In this document: positions 1 to 9,058 of the stretch, piece after piece
How the letters are laid out: every line of letters begins with the position of its first letter
How positions within the stretch are numbered: the first letter of the stretch is position 1
NCBI GenBank assembly: GCA_027490215.1
Contig: JAIXYO010000036.1
Location: forward strand, 20,318-84,317
Direction: 5' to 3'
DNA length: 64,000 nucleotides
Origin: Rubrivivax sp.
Lineage (GTDB): Bacteria > Pseudomonadota > Gammaproteobacteria > Burkholderiales > Burkholderiaceae_C
Notes under the pieces: model-generated
Databases searched by the model: none
The model's input: the letters and a program-made list of their open reading frames with translations, nothing else
What the model was told of the DNA's origin: nothing
Position numbers and translations under genes: made by a program

Positions 1-1804
1 GGTTGAGGTCGCGCACCAGCAACTGCACGCCCCGGTGCTCGGGCGCATCCAGCAGGTGCCAATCGAGCGAATGGTCATGGTTCCACTCCCGCGATTGCGC
101 GAACTCGCAGCCCATGAACAGCAGCTTCTTGCCGGGGTGCATCCACATGTAGGCCAACAGCAGGCGCACATTCGCGAACTGCTGCCAGCGGTCGCCTGGC
201 ATCTTGCCGAGCAGCGAGCCCTTGCCGTGCACCACCTCGTCGTGCGAGATCGGCAGCACGAAGTTCTCGTTGAAGGCGTAGAGGAGGCTGAAGGTGAGCT
301 GATGGTGATGCCAGCGCCGATGCACCGGCTCCTTGCTGAAGTAGAGCAGCGTGTCGTGCATCCAACCCAGGTTCCACTTGTAGTGAAAGCCCAGGCCGCC
401 GCCGGAGGTGGGTCGCGACACGCCGGGCCAGGCGGTCGATTCCTCGGCGATCGTCACGCTGGACGGCACCTCGGCGCCGGCCACCTCGTTCATGCGCCGA
501 AGGAAGGCGATCGCCTCCAGGTTCTCGCGGCCGCCGTGGGCATTGGGCACCCACTCGCCGGGGTTGCGGCTGTAGTCGCGGTACAGCATCGAGGCCACGG
601 CATCCACCCGCAGGCCGTCCACGCCCCATTGCTGCAGCCAATACAGCGCATTGCCGATCAGGAAGTTGCGCACTTCGGTGCGGCCGAAGTTGTAGATCAG
701 CGTGTTCCAGTCGTTGTGGAAGCCTTCGCGCGGATCGGCGTACTCGTAGAGCGCAGTGCCGTCGAAATGTCCCAGGCCGTGGACGTCGGTCGGGAAATGC
801 GCTGGCACCCAATCGACGATCACGCCCAGCCCTTGCTGGTGGCAGGCATCGAGGAAGCGACCGAAACCGGCCGGATCGCCGAAGCGTGAGGTCGGTGCAT
901 ACAGACCGATGACCTGGTAGCCCCAGGAGCCATCGAAGGGATGCTCGGCCACCGGCAACAGTTCGAGGTGGGTGAAGCCGAGGTCAGCCGCGTAGGCGGG
1001 CAGCTGCCCGGCGAGGGCGTCCCAGTCCAGGAAACCGCCATCCGCCCCGCGCCGCCAGGAACCCAGGTGCACCTCGTAGATCGACATGGGTCCGTCATGC
1101 CGATTGGCCTGGGCGCGGGTGGCGGGCAGGCTGCGCTGCGCGGGCGGCGCGACGATGCTGGCCGTCGACGGCCGCCGCTCCATCGCGAAGGCATACGGAT
1201 CGGCCTTCAGCGGCATCACGCGGCCATCACGCGAGCGGATCTCGTACTTGTAGCGGTCGCCCGCGCCCACATCCGGCAGAAAGATCTCCCACACGCCCGC
1301 ACCATGCTGCACGCGCATCGGATGCCGTCGGCCGTCCCAGGCATTGAAATCGCCGACCACGCTGACACGGCTCGCGTTGGGCGCCCACACCGCGAATCGC
1401 GTACCGGCTGCGCCGCCGAATGTCATCGGGTGTGCGCCCAGCACCTGCCACGGCCGCAGGTGTGAGCCCTCGCCCAGAAAGTAGATGTCCTGCGCACCGA
1501 TCGCCGATCCGAAGGCAAACGGGTCGGCGTAATCGCCAGCGACGCCATGCTGCCATCGCACGCGCAGACGGTAAGCGGGGCAAGTTGCGCCAACGGGCGC
1601 CTCGAAGAAAACGCCTGGCACGCGTGCCGCCAGCGTGACGAGCGTTTGCCCGGTCGATGCGTCGACCGCCTCGACCTGCTCGGCGCCGGGCAGCAAGGCC
1701 CGCAGCCACATGCGGCCCTGGCCGTCCGGGTGCGGACCGAGCACGGCAAACGGGTCGCTATGCCGGCCCTCGAGCAGGGCGTCGAGTTCAGCCTCGGGGA
1801 TCAT
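1..1804 (-). CDS. glgB: 1,4-alpha-glucan branching enzyme, 3' end cut by the window edge
   Basis: Forms alpha-1,6 branches in glycogen by cutting and transferring alpha-1,4 chains (EC 2.4.1.18). The N-terminal 601 residues are visible; family members have about 730, so the C-terminal beta domain lies outside the window. An N-terminal region beginning [19 protein letters not shown] and a CBM48 module with FAVWAPNA precede the GH13 barrel. The expected nucleophile Asp401 lies in [11 protein letters not shown] and the acid/base Glu454 in [23 protein letters not shown] follows. I chose the ATG whose peptide matches the usual GlgB N-terminus; a GGAG lies about 13 bases upstream, a loose spacing. 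It follows glgP by 76 bases on the same strand, so a glycogen operon is likely. The identification is secure. Confidence 0.95.
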   Translation of the reverse strand, partial: MIPEAELDALLEGRHSDPFAVLGPHPDGQGRMWLRALLPGAEQVEAVDASTGQTLVTLAARVPGVFFEAPVGATCPAYRLRVRWQHGVAGDYADPFAFGSAIGAQDIYFLGEGSHLRPWQVLGAHPMTFGGAAGTRFAVWAPNASRVSVVGDFNAWDGRRHPMRVQHGAGVWEIFLPDVGAGDRYKYEIRSRDGRVMPLKADPYAFAMERRPSTASIVAPPAQRSLPATRAQANRHDGPMSIYEVHLGSWRRGADGGFLDWDALAGQLPAYAADLGFTHLELLPVAEHPFDGSWGYQVIGLYAPTSRFGDPAGFGRFLDACHQQGLGVIVDWVPAHFPTDVHGLGHFDGTALYEYADPREGFHNDWNTLIYNFGRTEVRNFLIGNALYWLQQWGVDGLRVDAVASMLYRDYSRNPGEWVPNAHGGRENLEAIAFLRRMNEVAGAEVPSSVTIAEESTAWPGVSRPTSGGGLGFHYKWNLGWMHDTLLYFSKEPVHRRWHHHQLTFSLLYAFNENFVLPISHDEVVHGKGSLLGKMPGDRWQQFANVRLLLAYMWMHPGKKLLFMGCEFAQSREWNHDHSLDWHLLDAPEHRGVQLLVRDLN

Positions 1805-1880
1805 CGGGTCGGGTGAACTCCGTGGTCAGAAGGTGGGGATGCATTGGCCTCCGGTGTCAGTGCGTTCCGGCAGGGTCGGC

Positions 1881-4343
1881 TCACCGCACCGGCACATTCC
1901 AGATCATCCGCGCATAGTCGCGGATGGTGCGGTCCGACGAGAACGCGCCCATGCCCGCGATGTTGCGGATGGCCTTGTCGGCCCAGGCCTCGGGCGTCGC
2001 GTAAAGCGCGTCGGCACGCTGCTGCTCGGCCACGTAGGCGGCGAAGTCGGCCAACAGCAGGTAGGAATCCCGGTGCAGCAGCGAGCCGACCAGGTCGCGG
2101 TAACGACCCCGTTCGCCGGGCGAGAAGTCTCCACCCGCGATCGCGTCGAGTACCGCCTTCAGTTGTGCGTTTTTCTCGTAGTGCAGACGCGGGTCATAGC
2201 CGAGCGCGCGCACCTGCTTCACCTCCTCGGCCTTGAGACCGAAGATGAAGAAGTGCTCGGCGCCCACCGCCTGCGCCATTTCGATGTTGGCGCCGTCCCA
2301 GGTGCCGATGGTCAGCGCGCCGTTCAACGCGAACTTCATGTTGCCGGTGCCCGAGGCCTCAGTGCCGGCGGTGGAGAGCTGTTCGGACAGGTCGGCCGCC
2401 GGGATGATCGTCTCGGCCAGCGACACGCCGTAGTTCGGCAGATAGACCACCTTCAACCGATCGCGAACGCGCGGGTCGCTGTTCACCGTGCGTGCGATGT
2501 CGTGGATCAGCCGGATGATGGTCTTGGCCGTCACATAGGCCGAGGCCGCCTTGCCCGCGAATATCACCGTGCGCGGCTGCCAGTCGGCATTCGGATTGGC
2601 AATGATGGCCTGGTAGCGCGCGACCACATGCAATGCGTTGAGAAGCTGCCGCTTGTACTCGTGGATGCGTTTGATCTGCACGTCGAACAGGCTGGCCGGG
2701 TCGATCGTGATGCCCAGGTCGCGCCGCACCAGCAGCGCCAGCCGCTCCTTGTTGGCGCGCTTGGCGGCCTGCACCGCGCTGCGCAGGCTGGCGTCACCGG
2801 CCAGCGGGACGAGTTGCGCGAGCTGTTCCAGGCGCGTGCGCCACTGCGTGCCGAGCTGCGCATCGAGCGTCGCAGACAAGGCCGGGTTGGCCTGCGAAAG
2901 CCAGCGGCGCGGCGTGACGCCATTGGTCACATTGCAGAAGCGGTCAGGGAACACCCGCGCGTAGTCGGCGAAGATGGTCTCGACCATCAGGTCGGAGTGC
3001 AGCCGCGAGACGCCGTTCACCCGATGGCTGGCCACGATCGACAGTGCCGCCATCTTCACGCGGCGCTCACCGTTCTCGTCGATCACCGAGGCATGCCGCA
3101 CCAGCTCCTCGTCGCCGGGGAAGTGCTTCCGCAGGTATCGAAGGAAGCGGTCATTGACCTCGTAGATGATCTCCAGATGCCGCGGCAGCCAGTGCTCCAG
3201 CATCGGGACGGGCCAGGTCTCCAGCGCCTCGGGCATCAGCGTGTGGTTGGTGTAGCTCATCACCTTCTGGCACTGCACCATGGCCACATCCCAGCTCATG
3301 CCGTGCAGGTCGATCAGGATGCGCAGCAGCTCGGGCACGGCCAGTGCGGGGTGGGTGTCGTTGAGGTGAATCGACACCTTGTCGCCGATGCTGTCGAGGC
3401 GGCCATAGTCGGCCAGGTGGCGGGCCACGATGTCCTGCACCGACGCGCTCACCAGGAAATACTCCTGCTTGAGCCGCAACTCGCGCCCCGCATGGGTCGA
3501 GTCGTCGGGGTAGAGCACCCAGTTGATCACCTCGGCGGAGAGCTTGGCGCCACCAGCGGCGGCGAAGTCACCCCGCGAGAAGGCGGCAAAGTCGATTGGC
3601 CGGGACGGATTGGCCTGCCACTGGCGAAGCACCGCGACCCGCTCGGTGGCATGACCGGGCACGATGAAGTCGTAGGCGTCGGCGAACAGCTGCTCCGCAG
3701 GCAGCCAGCGGCGGCCGGCGCCGTCGGTGACCACGCGGCCGCCGAGCCCGACGGGGTAGCGGATCTCCGGGCGCTCCAGTTCCCATGGATTGCCGTCACG
3801 CAGCCAGTCATCGGGCTCCTCGACCTGCTGTCCGTCGTGGATGCGCTGCGCGAACATGCCGTAGCGGTAGCGCAGGCCGTAGCCGAAGGACGGTACGCCC
3901 AGGGTGGCCAGCGAATCGAGAAAACATGCCGCCAGCCGACCGAGGCCGCCATTGCCGAGCGCCGCATCGGGCTCGACCTCGAGGATGTCGCCGGGCTCCT
4001 TGCCCGCAGCGCGGGCCGCCGCCTCGAACTCGCCATGCAGCCCCAGCGACGCCAGCGCATTGCCGAGCGCGCGGCCCATCAGGAACTCCATCGACAGGTA
4101 GTGCACCCGCTTGGCCTCGCCGCGGCGGTCCTCCCGCAGGCTGCGGTTCATGCGCTCGGCGAGCTGCGCCCGGCTGGCGTGGGCCGCAGCGCGCATCCAC
4201 ATGTAGGGCGATGCATGGCCGGGGGTCATGCCCGACTCCCGCTCGACACGGGCAGGCAGTGCATCGGCTCCGGTGGCCGGAACGGGTTCGTCGGGTAGCG
4301 AGGAGCGTCCTCCCCCTGCGTCGTGTGCGGGTCGCGTGGTCAT
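1881..4343 (-). CDS. glgP: glycogen/maltodextrin phosphorylase
   Basis: Releases glucose-1-phosphate from alpha-1,4-glucan by phosphorolysis with pyridoxal phosphate (EC 2.4.1.1). The protein has 820 residues, normal for bacterial GT35 enzymes. The signature EASGTGNMKFALNG contains the PLP lysine at about residue 670, and the N-terminal half has VHYLSMEFLMGRAL and ALGNGGLGRLAACF. The reading frame extends upstream, but the ATG giving MTTRP has AAGGAAG six bases before it and is preferred. About 40 N-terminal residues are low in complexity and variable. It lies directly upstream of glgB, so storage-glucan breakdown and branching are probably co-expressed. The family is certain; whether glycogen or maltodextrin is the main substrate cannot be told from sequence. 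Confidence 0.95.
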   Translation of the reverse strand: MTTRPAHDAGGGRSSLPDEPVPATGADALPARVERESGMTPGHASPYMWMRAAAHASRAQLAERMNRSLREDRRGEAKRVHYLSMEFLMGRALGNALASLGLHGEFEAAARAAGKEPGDILEVEPDAALGNGGLGRLAACFLDSLATLGVPSFGYGLRYRYGMFAQRIHDGQQVEEPDDWLRDGNPWELERPEIRYPVGLGGRVVTDGAGRRWLPAEQLFADAYDFIVPGHATERVAVLRQWQANPSRPIDFAAFSRGDFAAAGGAKLSAEVINWVLYPDDSTHAGRELRLKQEYFLVSASVQDIVARHLADYGRLDSIGDKVSIHLNDTHPALAVPELLRILIDLHGMSWDVAMVQCQKVMSYTNHTLMPEALETWPVPMLEHWLPRHLEIIYEVNDRFLRYLRKHFPGDEELVRHASVIDENGERRVKMAALSIVASHRVNGVSRLHSDLMVETIFADYARVFPDRFCNVTNGVTPRRWLSQANPALSATLDAQLGTQWRTRLEQLAQLVPLAGDASLRSAVQAAKRANKERLALLVRRDLGITIDPASLFDVQIKRIHEYKRQLLNALHVVARYQAIIANPNADWQPRTVIFAGKAASAYVTAKTIIRLIHDIARTVNSDPRVRDRLKVVYLPNYGVSLAETIIPAADLSEQLSTAGTEASGTGNMKFALNGALTIGTWDGANIEMAQAVGAEHFFIFGLKAEEVKQVRALGYDPRLHYEKNAQLKAVLDAIAGGDFSPGERGRYRDLVGSLLHRDSYLLLADFAAYVAEQQRADALYATPEAWADKAIRNIAGMGAFSSDRTIRDYARMIWNVPVR

Positions 4344-4616
4344 GAAAACTTCCTTGTCTCTCGAGGCGTCCGGGAGGCGAGCGCGGCCTCGCGCCGCCCG
4401 TGTAGCCTTCATGCAGATAGCATGCCTGCGCGCCGAGCCGATGGAAGCTTAACCGACCCATCGCGGGCCGGCGCCGGCACTGCGGCTGCGCATTCGCTGG
4501 AGAGTCGCCACCTGGACTTGGCGAACACCGGCCTGCTTGCCGTGACGAATCTCAGCCTGCAGGTGCGCTGTGTCCTGGCGCGAAAATAGTCTCCGAACCA
4601 CCCAAGGAACACCGAC

Positions 4617-5081
4617 ATGCACCGCTTTTTGCTCGCGCTTTTGCTGGCCACTGCAACCACAGCGCATGCCGAGCACATCGGCTCGGTGGACACGGCCTTC
4701 GTGCTCATCGGGCCAGACCACAAGATCGTGGTCGAGGCCTACGATGACCCGGGTGTGAACGGCGTGACGTGCTACGTCTCGCGCGCCAAGACCGGCGGCG
4801 TCAAGGGCGCGCTCGGCCTGGCGGAGGACAAGTCAGAGGCATCGATTGCCTGCCGGCAGGTCGGCCCGATCTCGATACCGAAGGCCCTGCCCGAGCAGGA
4901 AGAGATCTTCAACGAACGCATCAGCCTCGTGTTCAAGAAGCTGCGCATCGTCCGAATGGTCGACAGCAAGCGCCATGCGCTGGTCTACCTGACCTATTCG
5001 GATCGACTGATCGACGGGTCGCCGCAGAACGCCGTCACCGCTGTGGCGGTGGACCGGGCCTCGGCCATCCCGGTCAAGTGA
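4617..5081 (+). CDS. creA: CreA family periplasmic protein
   Basis: This 154-residue protein has a clear signal peptide (hydrophobic core residues 4-15, likely cut after THAHA-type residues near 19). The mature part contains [23 protein letters not shown] and [10 protein letters not shown], the hallmarks of the CreA family named from Escherichia coli. The biochemical function of CreA is unknown. Two cysteines in the mature part (in VTCYV and IACRQ) could form a disulfide in the periplasm. It starts a plus-strand cluster with lrgA and lrgB, 43 bases before lrgA, and is divergent from glgP. The 273 bases between glgP and creA hold both promoters, with nothing else that I recognise. Confidence 0.85.
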   Translation: MHRFLLALLLATATTAHAEHIGSVDTAFVLIGPDHKIVVEAYDDPGVNGVTCYVSRAKTGGVKGALGLAEDKSEASIACRQVGPISIPKALPEQEEIFNERISLVFKKLRIVRMVDSKRHALVYLTYSDRLIDGSPQNAVTAVAVDRASAIPVK

Positions 5082-5124
5082 CGGCGCACCAGTCGACAAC
5101 CTCCGCCCAGCCTCGAACTGCACC

Positions 5125-5484
5125 ATGGTCCACGGATTTGCCCTGTTGCTCGTCTGCCAGCTGATCGGCGAGGTCGCAGTTCAGGCGCTTTCGCTGCCCG
5201 TGCCCGGGCCGCTGATCGGCATGCTGCTGCTGTTCGTCGGCCTGCTGGTGCGTGGCGGTCTGCCCGATGAAGTGCGTGACGCGGCGAACGCCATGCTGCG
5301 ACATTTGATGTTGTTGTTCATCCCGGCCGTCACCGGCGTGATGATGTATTTCGACCGCATCGCGCGGGAGTGGCTGCCGTTCATGGCTGCGTGCATCGTC
5401 GGCACGGCGATAACAATGATCGCGACCGCGCTCACGCTGCGCTGGATGCTGCGCGTGACGGGCACGGCCCGGGACCCGGAGTAG
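5125..5484 (+). CDS. lrgA: CidA/LrgA family holin-like protein
   Basis: A 119-residue inner-membrane protein of the CidA/LrgA family with four predicted hydrophobic segments. The family motif LPVPGPLIGMLLLF is at residues 25-38, and LLFIPAVTGVMMYF follows. These proteins resemble phage holins and work with an LrgB/CidB partner; they have been linked to murein hydrolase activity, programmed lysis and, in some bacteria and plastids, export of small organic acids. The partner lrgB starts only three bases after the stop, so the pair is co-translated. The specific role here is not shown by sequence. Confidence 0.88.
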   Translation: MVHGFALLLVCQLIGEVAVQALSLPVPGPLIGMLLLFVGLLVRGGLPDEVRDAANAMLRHLMLLFIPAVTGVMMYFDRIAREWLPFMAACIVGTAITMIATALTLRWMLRVTGTARDPE

Positions 5485-5487
5485 CGC

Positions 5488-6219
5488 ATGGCCGATGTCG
5501 GTCTGTTCCGGGTCTGGGTCTTCCTGTCGAGCTCACCGCTGCTGTGGCTGACGGTGACCGTGCTTGTGTACCTGGCGGCCCTGTGGCTGTACACGCGCAG
5601 CGGCGGGCACTCACTGGTCAATCCGATCCTGCTTTCCGTGGTGGGGCTGGTCGGCGTGCTGCACTTCACTGCAACGCCCTACCCCGTGTATTTCGAGGGC
5701 GCGAAGTTCGTGCACTTCCTGATCGGCCCGGCCACGGTGGCTCTGGCGGTCCCGCTCTACGCGCAGCTGGAGCGATTGAAGTCCATGTGGCTGCCCATCG
5801 GTGTGGCGGTGGTCGTCGGCTCGACAGTGGCGATCGTGTCTGCACTGGCCATCGGTCGGGTGCTCGGCGCGTCGCACACCACGCTGATGTCGCTGGCGCC
5901 GAAGTCCTCCACCCTGCCGATCGCGATGAGCATGGCAGAGCAGATCGGCGGCGTGCCGGCGCTCGCGGCGATGGCGGTGGCGGTCACCGGCATCAGCGGC
6001 GCGATGATGGCGCGAGGCTTGCTGAACCTGCTGCGCATCGAAGACCCGGCCGTGCGTGGCTTCTCGGTCGGCATCGCAGCCCATGCGGCCGGCACCGCGC
6101 GGGCACTGCAGGTCGGCACCGTCAACGGCGCCTTTGCCGCACTGGCACTGGCGCTCAACAGCATCGCGACGGCGTTTCTGATTCCCTTGCTGGTCAGGGT
6201 GCTGCGGCCACTGCTGTGA
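5488..6219 (+). CDS. lrgB: LrgB/CidB family membrane protein
   Basis: A 243-residue polytopic membrane protein of the LrgB family, partner of the upstream LrgA. Recognisable stretches include LIGPATVALAVPLY, LAPKSSTLPIAMSMAEQIGG and ISGAMMARGLLNLL, which fit the conserved LrgB core and about six membrane spans. The ATG lies three bases after the lrgA stop, the typical lrgAB arrangement. Members have been connected with control of lysis and with carboxylate transport. The 3' end stops six bases from the convergent BLUF gene, with no terminator visible between them, so read-through antisense transcription is possible. Confidence 0.88.
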   Translation: MADVGLFRVWVFLSSSPLLWLTVTVLVYLAALWLYTRSGGHSLVNPILLSVVGLVGVLHFTATPYPVYFEGAKFVHFLIGPATVALAVPLYAQLERLKSMWLPIGVAVVVGSTVAIVSALAIGRVLGASHTTLMSLAPKSSTLPIAMSMAEQIGGVPALAAMAVAVTGISGAMMARGLLNLLRIEDPAVRGFSVGIAAHAAGTARALQVGTVNGAFAALALALNSIATAFLIPLLVRVLRPLL

Positions 6220-6225
6220 CAGGGT

Positions 6226-6843
6226 TCAGGTGCCGCCGCGCAGATCGGCCAGCGCGGACTCGCACAGGCGCATGTGCCGCTCGCTCAGTGTGCCGGCCTT
6301 GCCCGCATCGGCGATGCTTTCGAGCACCAGGGTGGCGATCTCGACACTGCCCCGCGCTTGCAGCAGCGCCTGCTTCAGGTGCTCGATGACCTTGTCCTTG
6401 GCGTCGAGCTCACGAACCAGCGGATCCCAGTGCGGAGCCCGGTAGTGGTCCATCAGCACATCGACGATGCCTTCGTTGCGCACGAGGTAATCGAAGTTGA
6501 AGTCCTTGGCCCCGAAATCCTTCAGTCCCTTGATGCCAGTCAGCTCGCGTTCGGAGATCCGCTTGAAGCCCATGCTCCAGTCGGCGTACTGGCGCCGCTC
6601 GATCGGCCGCCGATGCAGGAACTGCACCTTGGCATGGCGCGGATCGCGGGCAATCTTCTCGACCAGTTCGTCGATCACCAGGTCGTCGCCTTCCAGCGCC
6701 TGCAAGAAGGTGTCCTCACCGCACAGCAGCATGCCAGTCACCCCGCGGGCCGAATTGTTTTTCATGCACTGCTGAAGCAGTTCAAGCAGTTGCTCTGTCG
6801 ACCAGGGCGACAGGGCACTGCTGATGTACACAATCTGAATCAT
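6226..6843 (-). CDS. BLUF-domain blue-light photoreceptor
   Basis: A 205-residue protein with an N-terminal BLUF (blue light using FAD) domain at residues 1-93 and a helical tail with no known output domain. All photocycle residues are present at the spacing found in AppA: Tyr6, Asn30, Gln48, Trp89 and Met91. RGVTGMLLCG and FLQALEG are typical of the fold. The ATG giving MIQIVYISS has CTGGAG seven bases upstream and is preferred over a longer frame. Residues 95-205 include a probable coiled coil (residues 145-170) that may mediate oligomerisation or partner binding, as in short BLUF proteins of the PixD type. It is divergent from an HD-GYP-type gene, which suggests light control of c-di-GMP-linked behaviour, but that link is inference. 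Confidence 0.93.
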   Translation of the reverse strand: MIQIVYISSALSPWSTEQLLELLQQCMKNNSARGVTGMLLCGEDTFLQALEGDDLVIDELVEKIARDPRHAKVQFLHRRPIERRQYADWSMGFKRISERELTGIKGLKDFGAKDFNFDYLVRNEGIVDVLMDHYRAPHWDPLVRELDAKDKVIEHLKQALLQARGSVEIATLVLESIADAGKAGTLSERHMRLCESALADLRGGT

Positions 6844-7059
6844 GAAAACTCCAGTAGTCCAGTAGAAGCGCCCGCCAACAACAGCTCGACCGGTAACGAC
6901 CGTTCGCCCGAGCATGGATCTGCCGATGTGCCGAAAGGCTGCAAGCAGAGCTTAACTCTAGCTCCCGAACCGCCTGTGTCCCCGCCACACAAACGCGGTC
7001 TTGCGTCTTCGGATCGCAATGCTTTGACCATCAGTTCAGCCGGACAATACTGATTGCAT

Positions 7060-7087
7060 TTGATAGTTACTCTCGCCTGAGTATGTG
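7060..7087 (+). promoter_or_regulatory. candidate sigma-70 promoter of the HD-GYP gene
   Basis: TTGATA and TATGTG are separated by 16 bases in the divergent BLUF/HD-GYP spacer, about 20 bases before the chosen start. The -35 matches consensus at five of six positions and the -10 at three of six. A match of this quality can occur by chance. Confidence 0.35.
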
Positions 7088-7106
7088 CCTTTAAAAGTGA
7101 GTGGCT

Positions 7107-8399
7107 ATGTGGAAAAAGCTTGGTGCGCCGGTTCCGATCGATGCATCGCAAGTCGTTATCGGGCTCTATATCTGGTTGGACCTGAGGTGGGACGAGCACC
7201 CTTTTGTCTCCAGCCGCTTCATGGTCAAGACCAGCAAGCAGATTTCCATCATCCAATCGCTGGAAACTGAAGGAAGGCTCTACTACGACAGCGAGCAAAG
7301 CACAGCCCAGCCCGGCCCGCTGATATCCAAACCTCTGTTGGAGCACGAAGCCAAAGCGGCGGAAGAGCAAGCAGCCAAAGAAGCCCTCATTGCCGAAGTG
7401 CTGGCGCTGGAAAAAGCCAAGGTGGCTAAGCAGAAAGCCCTGCGCGATGCCGCGCTGCGGGCCGACCAGGCCTGGGCCAATGCCGCGCGCGCGACCAAAA
7501 CGGCGCTCAATGAGTTACCCCGCTCGCCCAAGGTGGCTGGCAAGCAACTGATGGACCTTTCGTCAGAGGCCGCATCCTTGGTGTCGAAGAATCGCGAGGT
7601 ACTGCTGCACCTGCTGGGCGACAAGAAGGAGCAAGGTCCCCAGTTCCATGGACTGAACTGCATGACCCTGGCCATGCTGATCGGCAAGTCGGCCGGCATG
7701 AATGAACGAGCTCTTGCGGACCTGTCGCTTGCAGCCCTCGCGCACGATGCTGGTGAATCGCAGATTCCCCAACAGATCTTGAAGAGCACGCAACGCAAGA
7801 AACACGAGGAAGACTTTTTCCGCCAGCACGTGAACTTCAGCACCAAGTTTGCCGAGGAGTCGTGTGCGTTCAGCCCGGACGCCTTGGCGATGATTGCGGA
7901 TCACCATGAGGCGATTGACGGTTCCGGCTGGCCTCGAGGCAAAAAAGGCGAGGCACTGAGCGTCGGTGCACGCATTCTGACCATCGTGGACCGCTACGAC
8001 ACCCTGTGCACTCCGGACACGCCCAAAGGTGTGCCGATGATGCCGGCCGAAGCGCTGGCCACCATGTTCCGCCACGAGTCCACACGGCTGGACTCGGCCC
8101 TGCTGAGCCTCATGATCAAACTGCTGGGTGTGTTCCCGCCCGGAACCGCGGTGCAACTGAGCGATGGATCGTTGGCATTGGTGATAGCGCCGGGTGCCAA
8201 CTCCCTGAAGCCGACGGTGTTGCTCTATTCGCCCGAGGTGTCCAAAGACGACGCCCCCACCATTGACCTGGCAGGAGAGCCGGACCTCAAGATTGTGGAA
8301 GCGATACGGCCCTCCGCGCTTCCCTTGGATGTGCTCGAGTGGCTCAATCCGCAGCAGCGGCTGTCCTACTTCTTCTCGGTGGACGATGGCAAGAACTAA
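7107..8399 (+). CDS. HD-GYP-type protein with DUF3391-like N-terminus
   Basis: This 430-residue protein has a DUF3391-like N-terminal region (residues 5-75), a charged helical linker rich in Ala, Lys and Glu (80-140) and an HD-GYP domain (about 175-335). HD-GYP enzymes hydrolyse c-di-GMP. The metal-binding pattern is largely kept: His in QFHGLN, HD at 213-214, His in RQHVNF, HHE at 266-268 and Asp in VDRYD. Two signatures deviate: the usual HDIGK is HDAGE and GYP is GWP (274-276). The C-terminal 100 residues are unassigned. I chose the ATG with GTGAG five bases upstream; a GTG two codons earlier is also possible. It is divergent from the BLUF gene. The family is clear, but catalytic activity is uncertain. 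Confidence 0.85.
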   Translation: MWKKLGAPVPIDASQVVIGLYIWLDLRWDEHPFVSSRFMVKTSKQISIIQSLETEGRLYYDSEQSTAQPGPLISKPLLEHEAKAAEEQAAKEALIAEVLALEKAKVAKQKALRDAALRADQAWANAARATKTALNELPRSPKVAGKQLMDLSSEAASLVSKNREVLLHLLGDKKEQGPQFHGLNCMTLAMLIGKSAGMNERALADLSLAALAHDAGESQIPQQILKSTQRKKHEEDFFRQHVNFSTKFAEESCAFSPDALAMIADHHEAIDGSGWPRGKKGEALSVGARILTIVDRYDTLCTPDTPKGVPMMPAEALATMFRHESTRLDSALLSLMIKLLGVFPPGTAVQLSDGSLALVIAPGANSLKPTVLLYSPEVSKDDAPTIDLAGEPDLKIVEAIRPSALPLDVLEWLNPQQRLSYFFSVDDGKN

Positions 8400-8423
8400 A
8401 GCAGCCGGGGCGTCTTGCCCTGC

Positions 8424-8506
8424 GTTGACATCCTCCCGGCCCTGAAAAGAGCGGGATTCTCGACATGGATGTCCGCGTGTCCTGTGTGGCCGCACAGACG
8501 GCACCG
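8424..8506 (-). mobile_element. decayed 3' end of an IS200/IS605-type tnpB with its terminal hairpin
   Basis: Read on the minus strand, bases 8506-8432 encode RCRLCGHTGHADIHVENP followed by ALFRAGR. This resembles the last zinc-knuckle half and C-terminus of TnpB (pattern CxxCG...HAD..AA.N). It is followed at 8463-8424 by GAATCCCGCTCTTTTCAGGG and GGGAGGATGTCAA, a degraded form of the right-end hairpin common in IS1341-like elements. No intact transposase or left end is present, so this is a remnant. In living elements this 3' region also makes the guide (omega) RNA; here the stem is imperfect. The assignment rests on short matches and could be wrong. Confidence 0.5.
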
Positions 8507-8568
8507 GAGATACATCCAGAGCAGCGCAGGCGCACATGCCTTTGGTAAGTTTTTGGCATGAACAAAAG

Positions 8569-8593
8569 AAAACGGGCCGCGAAGGCCCGTTTT
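8569..8593 (-). terminator. terminator after the tRNA cluster
   Basis: A perfect 10-base inverted repeat, AAAACGGGCC and GGCCCGTTTT, flanks a five-base loop, with further T-rich sequence on the minus strand. It lies 12 bases past the tRNA-Asp 3' end. Its symmetry could also stop plus-strand transcription. Confidence 0.8.
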
Positions 8594-8604
8594 CATTGCA
8601 TCGT

Positions 8605-8681
8605 TGGCGGAGTGGACGGGACTCGAACCCGCGACCCCCGGCGTGACAGGCCGGTATTCTAACCAACTGAACTACCACTCC
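8605..8681 (-). tRNA. tRNA-Asp(GTC)
   Basis: A 77-base cloverleaf on the minus strand with acceptor stem GGAGTGG/CCACTCC, D-arm TAGTTCAGTTGGTTAGA, anticodon loop CTGTCAC (GTC, Asp), T-loop GGTTCGAACCC and an encoded 3' CCA. It is the last gene of the Ala-Glu-Asp tRNA run. Confidence 0.95.
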
Positions 8682-8752
8682 AATACGCACACTGTGCGAA
8701 GCGAAATACCAGCATTCTCTTTTCAGATACTGCTGCAAGCTTCGCTCAAGCT

Positions 8753-8828
8753 TGGCGTCCCCTAGGGGATTCGAACCCCTGTAATCACCGTGAAAGGGTG
8801 GTGTCCTAGGCCTCTAGACGAAGGGGAC
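8753..8828 (-). tRNA. tRNA-Glu(TTC)
   Basis: A 76-base minus-strand tRNA with acceptor stem GTCCCCT/AGGGGAC, D-arm CGTCTAGAGGCCTAGGA, anticodon loop CTTTCAC (TTC, Glu), T-loop GGTTCGAATCC and an encoded CCA. It is just downstream of gltX, which charges this tRNA. Confidence 0.95.
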
Positions 8829-8889
8829 AAATCCTGCGTCGTGACTTGAACTGCGCGCCGCCTTCAACCTGCGATGAACTGCCTGTCGT

Positions 8890-8965
<76 letters not shown>

Positions 8966-9007
8966 CTACGCTGCCAGTCGCGAGCTTCTGGCATCCCTCG
9001 GGGAAGT

Positions 9008-9031
9008 GACGTAGAGATCAATTTCTACGTC
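9008..9031. repeat. 8-base inverted repeat in the tRNA leader
   Basis: GACGTAGA and TCTACGTC are exact inverted copies separated by eight bases, located between the candidate tRNA promoter and tRNA-Ala. In the precursor transcript they would fold into a hairpin that could guide processing or bind a regulator. The function is unknown. Confidence 0.5.
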
Positions 9032-9058
9032 GCTTCGCGCTGTTCAAGCGAGACGACG

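Noticed and set aside
1635..4298. Very long open frame (887 codons) on the plus strand opposite glgP
   Set aside because: Its translation is rich in Arg, His, Val and Gln without any recognisable domain. It mirrors the codon bias of glgP in a high-GC genome. The minus strand carries a complete GT35 enzyme.
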